From the NCBI GenBank assembly GCA_947176115.1, contig CAMWPK010000017.1, forward strand, positions 1 through 14,818: a stretch of 14,818 bases of DNA, in the 5' to 3' direction. Shown here in pieces: positions 6,231-12,273 of this stretch (position 1 is its first letter; every line of letters begins with the position of its first letter). A program made the position numbers and the translations under genes. The notes below the pieces were generated by a model. That model ran no database searches and had not been told where the DNA came from. It worked only from the letters and a program-made list of their open reading frames with translations. Source of the DNA: an uncultured Clostridia bacterium. Lineage in GTDB: Bacteria > Bacillota > Clostridia > Christensenellales > UBA3700.

Positions 6231-7469
6231 ATGAATCCTTTTGAACTCAAACCTATGCCACAGGACAAGCAATTTTGCGATTGGTCTTGTCTTAACTCAA
6301 AGCCTTACGATAAGGAAGAAGTAAGTCCTTATACTAAGCTCCGCATAATTCTTATGAACGGAACGGAATATGAATCCGTCAACTTTTTGCACCGCTTCTC
6401 GCGCAACTGCGACAACAACGATATTCGCAGACAGCTTGCCGCTACGAGAAGAGTAGAGCAACAACAGCAAAAGCGTATCGCCAATCTCAAGCCTCTCAAC
6501 GAAAATATCTTGGAGCATACGATAGGCTATGAGCATTTGGCTGTCGATTTGACCTGCTTGCTTGCTGAAAGAGAGAAGAACGGCTACGTCAAGCAAGCTC
6601 TTGACTTTGCGCTTCTTGAGGACTTTGACCACCTATACAGATACGCCGATCTTCTTGAAATGGAGCAAGGCGTCAAGGCTCAAAGACTTGTGGGCGAGTA
6701 CGTCGAGATTATGCCGGGCAGACCTACGATTGCCGAGCATAGACACCCATACGACAGCATAAGATATCATATCGACTCTAAGACAAGCGATATGCTCACG
6801 GTGCTTAACACTATGATAATCACAGCTGCGGAACAACAGACTATGAATTATTATATGAATCAAGGCGCGTTCTACGAGCAATCTACGCTTGGCAGACAGC
6901 TCTATACCGAGATTGCTATGATAGAAGAACAGCACGTAACGCAATACGGCTCTTTGTTGGATACCAATTGTACTTGGCTTGAAAATTCGCTTATGCACGA
7001 GTATTGCGAAGCATATCTATATTATTCTTGCTATATGGACGAAACCGACAAGCGTATCAAAGGTCTGTGGGAACAACTCTTTGAGCAGGAAGTTGCGCAC
7101 TTGCATACCGCCGCGCAAATGCTCAAGAAGTACGAGAAAAAGGATTGGCAACAAATCATACCTGTCGGCGAATTCCCAGAGCTTTTGGCTTTCCATTCTT
7201 GCAAAGACTACGTTCGTCAACAGCTTGAGAGCGTTAGACTTACTGCTGATAGAGAAAATTATATCAACGTCAACGAATTGCCGAAGAACAGCGATTTCTT
7301 CAATTACCAGAGCTTAGTCAATCCAAAGACTGCAAACGTAGCTTCTCACAAAGTAATTGACGATTATATTGATAAGAAGGGTATCGATTACCGCTATCAA
7401 ATTGCAGAGCATCCAATTGACGCTTTGAGAGATAGACACAAGGACAACACTTCCGTAGGCTTGAGATAG
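6231..7469 (+). CDS. Two-lobed ferritin-like di-metal carboxylate protein
   Basis: A 412-residue, mostly helical protein. GGAGG (6219-6223), 7 bases before the ATG, supports the start. Residues 195-300 carry a complete ferritin-like di-iron ligand set in the correct order: E201, E232-x-x-H235, E260 and E287-x-x-H290. That is one carboxylate and one ExxH per helix pair. An earlier region has a partial equivalent (E101 in GYEH, D131-x-x-H134), suggesting a second, degenerate bundle. EHRHPYD (169-175) lies between the two. No signal peptide or membrane segment is seen. Related Clostridia proteins are annotated only as ferritin-like. A role in iron or manganese redox chemistry or peroxide handling is plausible but unproven. 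It is monocistronic. Confidence 0.7.
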   Translation: MNPFELKPMPQDKQFCDWSCLNSKPYDKEEVSPYTKLRIILMNGTEYESVNFLHRFSRNCDNNDIRRQLAATRRVEQQQQKRIANLKPLNENILEHTIGYEHLAVDLTCLLAEREKNGYVKQALDFALLEDFDHLYRYADLLEMEQGVKAQRLVGEYVEIMPGRPTIAEHRHPYDSIRYHIDSKTSDMLTVLNTMIITAAEQQTMNYYMNQGAFYEQSTLGRQLYTEIAMIEEQHVTQYGSLLDTNCTWLENSLMHEYCEAYLYYSCYMDETDKRIKGLWEQLFEQEVAHLHTAAQMLKKYEKKDWQQIIPVGEFPELLAFHSCKDYVRQQLESVRLTADRENYINVNELPKNSDFFNYQSLVNPKTANVASHKVIDDYIDKKGIDYRYQIAEHPIDALRDRHKDNTSVGLR

Positions 7470-7471
7470 GA

Positions 7472-7687
7472 GTTTGGCGAGAAGGGAGGCTAGTCAAGTC
7501 TAAAACGTATCTTTTTCGCCAATCTAGCCCTTGACTCACGCCGACGTACAGCAAGTACGACGTCGCTCGTCAAAGACTATCTTGACAAAAAATCTATCGT
7601 TTTATTCTTTGCCTATCTCCCTTCCCGCCAAACGATAAATAACGTTCTTGCTCGTGAAATTCTTGCGCCACTCCCTTCTCGCCAAAC
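7472..7687. repeat. MITE-like 216-bp segment bounded by a 17-bp perfect inverted repeat
   Basis: GTTTGGCGAGAAGGGAG (7472-7488) and its exact complement CTCCCTTCTCGCCAAAC (7671-7687) enclose 182 bases with no gene. An extra copy of the right end, one mismatch over 19 bases, lies inside at 7617-7635. Within the segment, 7530-7575 forms an imperfect hairpin around GTAC-AGCAA-GTAC. The right end can also fold with bases just outside it (7674-7694). It begins 3 bases after the ferritin-like stop codon. I found no clear target-site duplication and no transposase, so the mobile-element reading is tentative. Confidence 0.5.
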
Positions 7688-7706
7688 GAGAGGGAAGGGC
7701 GTTTTA

Positions 7707-7790
7707 GGTACTAGGTACTAGGTAATAGGTAATAGGTAAGAAGTAAAAAGTAATAAGTAAGAAGTAGTGGGGAATAGGGAAGTAGTAGCA
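7707..7790. repeat. Degenerate heptanucleotide tandem repeat, 12 units
   Basis: Period-7 repeats run in register: GGTACTA x2, GGTAATA x2, GGTAAGA, AGTAAAA, AGTAATA, AGTAAGA, AGTAGTG, GGGAATA, GGGAAGT, AGTAGCA. The early units are nearly identical and later units decay. Such arrays arise by slipped-strand copying; no coding role is likely as it is in an intergenic region. Confidence 0.85.
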
Positions 7791-7837
7791 TATGTCATTT
7801 CGACTGTAGCGAAGCGTAATGGAGAAATCTCTATCCT
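7791..7837. repeat. Dispersed intergenic repeat, copy A
   Basis: About 46 bases starting TATGTCATTTCGACT and containing GCGAAGCG, GAGAAATCTC and a final ATCCT. A second copy with a few substitutions lies at 12223-12268. It directly abuts the heptamer array. Similar GTCATTTCGA...GAAGCG...AGAAATCTC elements are scattered in many bacterial genomes, from memory. It is non-coding and of unknown function, possibly a REP/MITE-like remnant. Confidence 0.75.
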
Positions 7838-7840
7838 TGT

Positions 7841-7861
7841 GACGTCATTCTGAGGAACTTT
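7841..7861. repeat. Truncated dispersed repeat fragment
   Basis: GACGTCATTCTGAGGAACTTT resembles the beginning of the GTCATTYTGA-type dispersed repeats (7791 and 12223) but breaks off after about 20 bases. It lies only 4 bases after copy A, suggesting nested or tandem insertion and decay. Confidence 0.4.
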
Positions 7862-7880
7862 ACTCTTACTATTATTCATA

Positions 7881-7963
7881 CATATTTGCATATATTGATA
7901 TCAACGATTGAAATTATGCGCATACTTGCATATTGATATATGCTCATATCTGCATTTGAATAT
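7881..7963. repeat. AT-rich triplicated motif CATAyyTGCATattGATAT
   Basis: Three imperfect copies begin at 7881, 7921 and 7945, each about 20 bases with a CATA-yy-TGCAT core followed by TTGATAT or TTGAATAT. The spacing is about 40 and 24 bases. No gene is present. The DNA is probably bendable; function unknown. Confidence 0.5.
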
Positions 7964-7989
7964 TTGTATATACCTTGGCGTATCGTCGC

Positions 7990-8163
7990 AATTGACGGTT
8001 TTTGCGAATTTTGTATTCTCTTTCGCTTGTTGCAAAAAATGATAACAATCAAACAAATTTGTTATGCGGTAAAGACACTTTGTCTTTACTTTACTTGATT
8101 TTAATAAAGCGATATGTTAAACTTTATACGAATTTATACAAATTTATTAAAAGAGGTAAATTT
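7990..8163 (+). promoter_or_regulatory. proS upstream region with two hairpins and a candidate promoter
   Basis: Two short stem-loops are visible: ATAACAA / TTGTTAT (8042-8065) and the 9-bp perfect stem GTAAAGACA / TGTCTTTAC with a 3-base loop (8069-8089). A candidate promoter, TTGATT (8095-8100)-17-TAAACT (8118-8123), follows them, giving a leader of about 35 bases. GAGG (8153-8156) is the ribosome binding site. I looked for a T-box leader (AGGGTGGNACCGCG antiterminator), as is common for synthetase genes in Firmicutes, and did not find one. Confidence 0.4.
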
Positions 8164-9885
8164 ATGTTATTGAGCAAGTTGGTGTGCGAGCGTACGAAAG
8201 AAGCACCGCAAGACGCAAAAATCAAGAGCCATATTCTTTTGTCAAGAGCAGGTTTTATTAAGCAGGTAGCAAACGGCATTTATACTATGACTATGCCCTG
8301 CCAAAAAATGAGCCAAAAGATACAGGCTATCATTCGTCAGGAGATGGACGCTTTGGACGGTCAAGAGGTATTGTTCCCAGTCGTTATGCCAAGAGAGATT
8401 TGGGATAAGTCGGGAAGATACTCGTCTATCGGTAGCGAAATGGTGCGTTTTAAGGACAGAGCCGACAGAGATATGCTCCTTGGTATGACCCACGAAGAAG
8501 CGGCGGTACACCTTGCCAATCACATAGTCAGCTCTTACAACCAACTTCCTATGATGATATATCAATTACAGACTAAGTTCCGTGACGAGGCTAGGTCGCG
8601 CGGAGGACTTATAAGAGTAAGAGAATTCACTATGAAAGACGCCTACTCTTTCCACTCCACCAAAGAGGACTTAGAGCAGTATTACGACAAAATGTTTGAC
8701 GCGTACTACCGTATATTCAGAAGAATAGGTCTAAAGAACTTTATTGATATCAAGTCGGATAGCGGTATGATGGGCGGTAGCATTGCTCACGAGTTTATGC
8801 TATTGACGGAAGTCGGCGAGGACAGCATCGTACTGTGTAACGACTGCGAGTATAGAGCCAATATGGAAGTAGCCGAAGGAGTAATAGAAACTCCGACTAA
8901 TGAAATTAAGCCTTTGGAACTTGTATTTACAGGCGAAGACAAGACTATTGAAGAGGTCGGCAAGAGATTGAACGTAGAGCATAATCTCACTTGCAAAGCA
9001 GTCGTATTTGCGGTAAAGGGCAACGCTGACGAATTGGTCATTGCTTTTACAAGAGGAGATTTAGAGGTCAACGAGGCAAAACTCAAGAAGGCTTTGCTCA
9101 AGGACATCGTTCCTTACGACGGCGGAGTAAGCGAAGTTTTGGCTTGCGGTAATATAGGACCTTTGGGACTTGACAAGAGCATAATTGCGGTATACGATAA
9201 GTCGCTTGAGAATATCAATTCTTTGGTCATAGGCGCCAACAAGGCGGAGTATCACTATACGGGATTTAATTTTAAGAGAGATTTGCCGAGCGCAAAATTT
9301 GTCGATATATCCAAGACTAGAAGTGGCGACAAGTGTCCGATATGCGGAGGCAAGTTGAGAGTAGAGAACGGTATCGAGATAGGCAATATCTTCCAACTTG
9401 GCACAAAGTACACCAAGTCAATGGATATGACGGTACACGGCGCAGACGGCGTTGAGTTCAATCCTATAATGGGATGTTACGGCATTGGAGTAGGCAGAGC
9501 AATCGCGTCTATAGCTCAAGAAGCGAGCGACGACAAAGGGCTCATACTTCCAATGAGCGTAGCTCCATGGCAAGTCCATATCTGTCCGCTTAGACTTGAC
9601 GACGAGAACGTCAATACAAAAGCGTATGAGTTGTACAACAATCTCGCCAAGCAAGGCGTGGACGTACTCTTTGACGACAGAAGCGTAGGCGCAGGAGTGA
9701 AGTTCAACGACGCTGATCTCATGGGTATGCCTATAAGAGTAGTCATTTCGCCTAAGAGCCTAGCGACAGACGAAGTAGAAATTACTTTAAGAGCTACTAA
9801 GGAATGTAAAAAGATACCTTACGCAAAGGCAATTGACGAAATCAGCGCGATAATAAAAGCGCAGATGGAAGAATTAAAGGGATAA
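8164..9885 (+). CDS. proS: Prolyl-tRNA synthetase, bacterial type with editing insertion domain
   Basis: A 573-residue class II synthetase that charges tRNA-Pro, matching the length of bacterial-type (E. coli-like) enzymes. An upstream in-frame ATG at 8002 exists, but GAGG 7 bases before 8164 and the family's usual N-terminus (MLLSKLV...DAKIKSHILLSRAGFI) fix the start at 8164. Motif 2 is FRDEARSRGG (139-148) and motif 3 GIGVGRAIA (440-448). Between them, about residues 225-400, lies the INS editing domain that hydrolyses Ala-tRNA-Pro, with a likely key lysine K278 in TCKAVVF. C225, C228, C391 and C394 form two CxxC pairs flanking the insertion and could bind zinc. Residues 468-573 are the anticodon-binding domain, including DDRSVGAGVKFNDADLMGMP. 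It is monocistronic. Confidence 0.97.
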   Translation: MLLSKLVCERTKEAPQDAKIKSHILLSRAGFIKQVANGIYTMTMPCQKMSQKIQAIIRQEMDALDGQEVLFPVVMPREIWDKSGRYSSIGSEMVRFKDRADRDMLLGMTHEEAAVHLANHIVSSYNQLPMMIYQLQTKFRDEARSRGGLIRVREFTMKDAYSFHSTKEDLEQYYDKMFDAYYRIFRRIGLKNFIDIKSDSGMMGGSIAHEFMLLTEVGEDSIVLCNDCEYRANMEVAEGVIETPTNEIKPLELVFTGEDKTIEEVGKRLNVEHNLTCKAVVFAVKGNADELVIAFTRGDLEVNEAKLKKALLKDIVPYDGGVSEVLACGNIGPLGLDKSIIAVYDKSLENINSLVIGANKAEYHYTGFNFKRDLPSAKFVDISKTRSGDKCPICGGKLRVENGIEIGNIFQLGTKYTKSMDMTVHGADGVEFNPIMGCYGIGVGRAIASIAQEASDDKGLILPMSVAPWQVHICPLRLDDENVNTKAYELYNNLAKQGVDVLFDDRSVGAGVKFNDADLMGMPIRVVISPKSLATDEVEITLRATKECKKIPYAKAIDEISAIIKAQMEELKG

Positions 9886-9886
9886 A

Positions 9887-10210
9887 TTACAAATACGAAA
9901 CGCCTGTGAAAGTCATTGCCAGGTAGCAAATCAGCGCTAGCAAAGTCATCATACAGTAAATTGCAAACCCAATAAGGGAGTATCTAAAGCACAACTTGCC
10001 AAGCGAGTTGTGTCTTTTTTTGATTATAGTTCCTACAATTGCGCCGACAGGCGGAAGTATAATTGACAATGCGATTAAAAATCTAGTGAGCAAGACGTGG
10101 TGTTTGTCAAAAATATTTTTGTCGCTAAAAGTACGCAAATGCTCTCCGCACGTTGGGCAGAGAACCATATCTTCGTCTATTTGCGAGTTACATTTCGGAC
10201 AAGTTTTCAT
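9887..10210 (-). CDS. Small zinc-ribbon membrane protein
   Basis: A 107-residue protein with an N-terminal zinc ribbon (C4PKC7 ... C18PTC21) followed by a basic stretch and two predicted membrane helices, about residues 41-63 and 78-101. This layout is common in Gram-positive bacteria, where the ribbon is cytoplasmic; the function is not known. AGGT lies 6 bases before the ATG, a weak ribosome binding site. The stop codon is separated from the proS stop by one base, so the two genes converge with no room for a terminator. Its promoter is back to back with that of the ACT-domain gene. Confidence 0.8.
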   Translation of the reverse strand: MKTCPKCNSQIDEDMVLCPTCGEHLRTFSDKNIFDKHHVLLTRFLIALSIILPPVGAIVGTIIKKRHNSLGKLCFRYSLIGFAIYCMMTLLALICYLAMTFTGVSYL

Positions 10211-10226
10211 TTAATTACCTTTAATA

Positions 10227-10255
10227 ATTATATCACGCGCTAATATATTTTGCAA
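10227..10255 (-). promoter_or_regulatory. Promoter of the zinc-ribbon gene
   Basis: On the minus strand TTGCAA (10255-10250), 17 bases, TATAAT (10232-10227). The ATG at 10210 is 16 bases beyond the -10 box, giving a very short leader of about 10 bases that just contains AGGT. Confidence 0.7.
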
Positions 10256-10268
10256 TATGTTATTGCAA
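10250..10268. promoter_or_regulatory. Palindrome spanning divergent -35 boxes
   Basis: TTGCAATA-TGT-TATTGCAA is a perfect 8-3-8 palindrome whose arms contain the -35 hexamers of the minus-strand zinc-ribbon gene and the plus-strand ACT gene. It could be an operator for joint control, or simply a consequence of two back-to-back -35 boxes, since TTGCAA is itself self-complementary. Confidence 0.5.
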
Positions 10269-10291
10269 TAGAGTGATATTTTTGATAAAAT
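10263..10291 (+). promoter_or_regulatory. Promoter of the ACT-domain gene, predicted leaderless
   Basis: TTGCAA (10263-10268), 17 bases, TAAAAT (10286-10291), then exactly 6 bases to the ATG at 10298. No Shine-Dalgarno sequence is present between -10 and ATG. Confidence 0.7.
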
Positions 10292-10297
10292 TAAAAT

Positions 10298-10663
10298 ATG
10301 TTATTAGAAGTACTCCAAGATAATTTTTGCGTCTGTAAAATCGACAGCGTAAGCCAAGCCGATATAAAAAGCGACTTTTTCTTTCTTGCCAAGACGGACG
10401 GCGAAGTGTCTTTGGTATGCAAAGAGCAGGACACGCCCAAGAATTGCCTTACTATAGATAGCGATTGGCGAGGTATGCGAGTATCGGGAACTCTTGATTT
10501 TGCTTTGGTAGGTATACTTTCTAAGATATCGACTGTCTTGGCAAACTCAGGCATACCTATCTTTGCCGTGTCTACTTACGATACCGATTATATTTTAGTT
10601 AAGGAAAATTATTTTGACAAAGCGTTGAGCGTACTTAAAGACAACGGATATTTTGTAAAATAA
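10298..10663 (+). CDS. ACT-domain protein (ACT_7 / aspartate-kinase-like regulatory domain)
   Basis: A 121-residue stand-alone ACT-type protein. The segment SLVCKEQDTPKN followed by WRGMRVSGTLDFALVGILSKISTVLANSGIPIFAVSTYDTDYILVKE matches the ACT_7 family, in which the helix after the first strand (IGILA/S-xIS-xLLA) and the GIxIFAxSTYxTDYILV strand are characteristic. ACT domains bind amino acids or similar ligands and usually act as dimers. With no catalytic domain attached, it is probably a ligand-binding regulator of unknown partner. It appears monocistronic and leaderless. Confidence 0.88.
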   Translation: MLLEVLQDNFCVCKIDSVSQADIKSDFFFLAKTDGEVSLVCKEQDTPKNCLTIDSDWRGMRVSGTLDFALVGILSKISTVLANSGIPIFAVSTYDTDYILVKENYFDKALSVLKDNGYFVK

Positions 10664-10683
10664 AAATATATTTTATAATTTTA

Positions 10684-10712
10684 TTGCGTTAGAGCGCAAT
10701 TTAATTTATAAT
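10684..10712 (+). promoter_or_regulatory. Promoter of the membrane-protein gene
   Basis: TTGCGT (10684-10689), 17 bases, TATAAT (10707-10712). The -35 overlaps a 6-bp inverted repeat (ATTGCG / CGCAAT, 10683-10700) that may double as a weak terminator for the ACT gene. The leader is about 39 bases. Confidence 0.65.
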
Positions 10713-10757
10713 TAATTTAACAGCAAAAGCAAAGACTTTTGTAGATAAGGGGAAATT

Positions 10758-11306
10758 ATGGAAGAAAGCAAAAAGAAGATTATCAAGCAAAGCGTAATGA
10801 TTGCCGTAGCGACAGTCTTTATCATTCTCGGCATACTGTCGATAATTCAAGCCACAGGTAGCAATGCGGGACTTGGCTATATCAGCGCAATTCCCAACGT
10901 GATTTTGAAGTACGCCGTAGTCATTATCACCAATGCAATAGGCATTATGCTTATGTCAACTTCGGCGGGTACGTTTGAGGGTAAAGTCAAGAATATATTT
11001 TCAATCGCAGTGTGCGCATACAGCACTATTATGACGATTCCGCTTTTATTAGCATTCGTACTTATGTTCCCTGTGGGCGCAGGCTCGACGCTTCCGGCTT
11101 TCTTGGACGATATGGTAAGAGAAATCGTAGTAGCCTTCCAAGACTTGGTAGGCAACAACGGTTGGCAATTCGTAATTTATACGCTTGGCGTAATTATGAG
11201 CGTAATATTCTTAGCCGTGCCGATTTTGTCCACGTATTGTACGGTTAAAGAAATTGATTTGATTAAATTGATTAAAGAAAAAGTTAACAAAAAAGACCGC
11301 GTATAA
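10758..11306 (+). CDS. Membrane protein of unknown function, about four transmembrane helices
   Basis: 182 residues, not recognised. Hydrophobic segments lie at about residues 10-32, 46-68, 81-106 and 137-160. The N-terminus (MEESKKKIIK) and C-terminus (LIKLIKEKVNKKDRV) are lysine-rich, which suggests both ends are cytoplasmic under the positive-inside rule. AAGGGG (10747-10752) lies 5 bases before the ATG and supports the start. It has its own promoter and a terminator that overlaps its stop codon, so it is monocistronic. No catalytic motif is seen. Confidence 0.8.
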   Translation: MEESKKKIIKQSVMIAVATVFIILGILSIIQATGSNAGLGYISAIPNVILKYAVVIITNAIGIMLMSTSAGTFEGKVKNIFSIAVCAYSTIMTIPLLLAFVLMFPVGAGSTLPAFLDDMVREIVVAFQDLVGNNGWQFVIYTLGVIMSVIFLAVPILSTYCTVKEIDLIKLIKEKVNKKDRV

Positions 11307-11312
11307 CGCGGT
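11296..11312. terminator. Bidirectional terminator overlapping a stop codon
   Basis: ACCGCGT (11296-11302) pairs with ACGCGGT (11306-11312) around loop ATA. The TAA stop codon of the membrane protein (11304-11306) lies in the loop. TTTTTATTTTT follows on the plus strand. On the minus strand the hairpin is followed by CTTTTTTGTT, so it also terminates the convergent regulator gene ending at 11321. Confidence 0.85.
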
Positions 11313-11320
11313 TTTTATTT

Positions 11321-11773
11321 TTAATCGCTTTCGCCAAGCAGATAATCTGTCGTAACTCCAAAGTAGCGGGCGAGAGTTACTATTGCATTGGCATTGGGAG
11401 TACGTTTGCCAAGCTCCCAATTATTGATAGCAGATTGAGATAGTTTAACTTCTGTTGCAAGTTTATCTTGAGATAAATTATGCTCTATTCTTAGTTCTTT
11501 CAATCTTTTATTAAATAGAAACATATCCACATTAAAATCGTCAGCGCGGTAGACAGGTGTACTGTTGTCGCTTTCTTTCAATAGATAGTCTGTAGTTACT
11601 TGGAAATATCTTGATAAAATTATTACAGCCTTAGCATTAGGTGCTTCAACTCCAAGTTCCCAATAACTCACTGCGCTTTTGCCTAAACCTGTTTCTATAG
11701 CCAGTTGAAGTTGAGATAAGTGAAAGTCATTTCTTAATAATTTTATATTAGAAGTAAATTTAATTGCTTTCAT
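11321..11773 (-). CDS. Double-HTH XRE-family regulator, copy 1
   Basis: 150 residues from the ATG at 11773 (a TTG two codons earlier also fits the frame but has no support). It contains two complete XRE/Cro-CI helix-turn-helix domains in one chain. Domain 1 is about residues 11-66 (NDFHLSQLQLAIETGLGKSAVSYWELG) and domain 2 about 91-147 (HNLSQDKLATEVKLSQSAINNWELG). Each ends in the phrase RYFxVTTDYLL, showing internal duplication; a 20-residue linker joins them. One chain may thus act like a covalent dimer. It is divergent from a small helical protein gene and probably autoregulates through the shared intergenic region. Copy 2 at 12274-12726 differs only at three residues (K123N, I131V, S149I). 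No Shine-Dalgarno is seen. Confidence 0.9.
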   Translation of the reverse strand: MKAIKFTSNIKLLRNDFHLSQLQLAIETGLGKSAVSYWELGVEAPNAKAVIILSRYFQVTTDYLLKESDNSTPVYRADDFNVDMFLFNKRLKELRIEHNLSQDKLATEVKLSQSAINNWELGKRTPNANAIVTLARYFGVTTDYLLGESD

Positions 11774-11779
11774 AGCCAA

Positions 11780-11808
11780 ATTTTCCCATAATTGTAATTG
11801 TCAAACAA
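11780..11808 (-). promoter_or_regulatory. Possible leaderless promoter of double-HTH regulator, copy 1
   Basis: On the minus strand TTGTTT (11808-11803), 17 bases, GAAAAT (11785-11780), then 6 bases to the ATG at 11773. The -10 box is a weak match (4 of 6). It follows the same geometry as other genes here. Its -35 directly abuts the -35 of the divergent gene. Confidence 0.45.
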
Positions 11809-11859
11809 TTGACTCCCCAGTTTTGAGGATTTATAATATAAATAACAAATATGGGGAGT
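11800..11859. promoter_or_regulatory. Candidate operators in the divergent intergenic region, copy 1
   Basis: Two nested inverted repeats are visible. GTCAA-ACAA-TTGAC (11800-11813) lies exactly across the two abutting -35 boxes. ACTCCCC (11812-11818) and GGGGAGT (11853-11859) flank the plus-strand -10 box, and the second arm doubles as the ribosome binding site of the small gene. These are plausible sites for the adjacent double-HTH regulator. The whole region is identical in copy 2. Confidence 0.5.
11809..11837 (+). promoter_or_regulatory. Promoter of small helical protein gene, copy 1
   Basis: TTGACT (11809-11814), 17 bases, TATAAT (11832-11837), a near-consensus promoter. The leader is about 24 bases and contains GGGGAG (11853-11858), 9 bases before the ATG. 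Confidence 0.8.
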
Positions 11860-11867
11860 AGATAAAA

Positions 11868-12212
11868 ATGGAAAGATATACACCGCAAGCAATGATGTTT
11901 GCTATGCTTGCATTACAATCTCAGACGCAGATAGAGTGTGATAAGACTATCTGCGGTATGCAAAAAGAAAAATTTGAGGAGTGCAAAAAGTTATTGCTTG
12001 AAGCTATAGGGAATAATAAACCGTTAAATAACTTGTTTGTAGGAATTAATATTGCTTATAACGATTTTCATACCGCTACCATAACGCATTACTACAAAGA
12101 GGGATTTATATATGGCGCTCAACTTATGCTTGAAATTTGTGGTTGCGTAAATACAAATAAGTCAGATGTTAATTTAGGTAAAATATTAAATATTTTCAAA
12201 AGTTCGCAATAA
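11868..12212 (+). CDS. Small helical protein of the XRE-linked module, copy 1
   Basis: 114 residues, not recognised with confidence; the C-terminal helix HYYKEGFIYGAQLMLEIC resembles small Clostridia DUF proteins (perhaps DUF6809-like, from memory). It is mostly helical, with no signal peptide and no membrane segment. The start is fixed by GGGGAG and a strong promoter. Residues 1-26 are identical to copy 2 at 12821; after that the two share only islands such as ICGMQKE, IGNNK and YKEGF-YGAQLMLEICG. It is divergently transcribed from the double-HTH regulator, an arrangement typical of a repressor with its target. A toxin, anti-repressor or regulatory partner role is possible but unproven. Confidence 0.75.
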   Translation: MERYTPQAMMFAMLALQSQTQIECDKTICGMQKEKFEECKKLLLEAIGNNKPLNNLFVGINIAYNDFHTATITHYYKEGFIYGAQLMLEICGCVNTNKSDVNLGKILNIFKSSQ

Positions 12213-12222
12213 TATTCAGTCC

Positions 12223-12268
12223 TATGTCATTTTGACTAGAGCGAAGCGAAATGTAGAAATCTCATCCT
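12223..12268. repeat. Dispersed intergenic repeat, copy B
   Basis: TATGTCATTTTGACT, then GCGAAGCG, then AGAAATCTCATCCT: a second copy of the 7791-7837 element with several substitutions. It lies in the 61-base gap between the two module copies, just past the copy-1 small gene. It may mark or have mediated the duplication junction, though no matching copy lies at the outer edges. Confidence 0.75.
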
Positions 12269-12273
12269 ATAAA

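Noticed and set aside
7707..7963. CRISPR array
   Set aside because: The repeats are 7-base tandem units or degenerate AT-rich motifs without unique spacers of constant length, and no cas gene is nearby.
8002..8163. 54-codon N-terminal extension of proS
   Set aside because: It does not resemble any prolyl-tRNA synthetase N-terminus, and a GAGG site precedes the ATG at 8164.
7990..8163. T-box riboswitch controlling proS
   Set aside because: Two small hairpins are present, but there is no AGGGTGGNACCGCG-like antiterminator and no terminator with a T-run.
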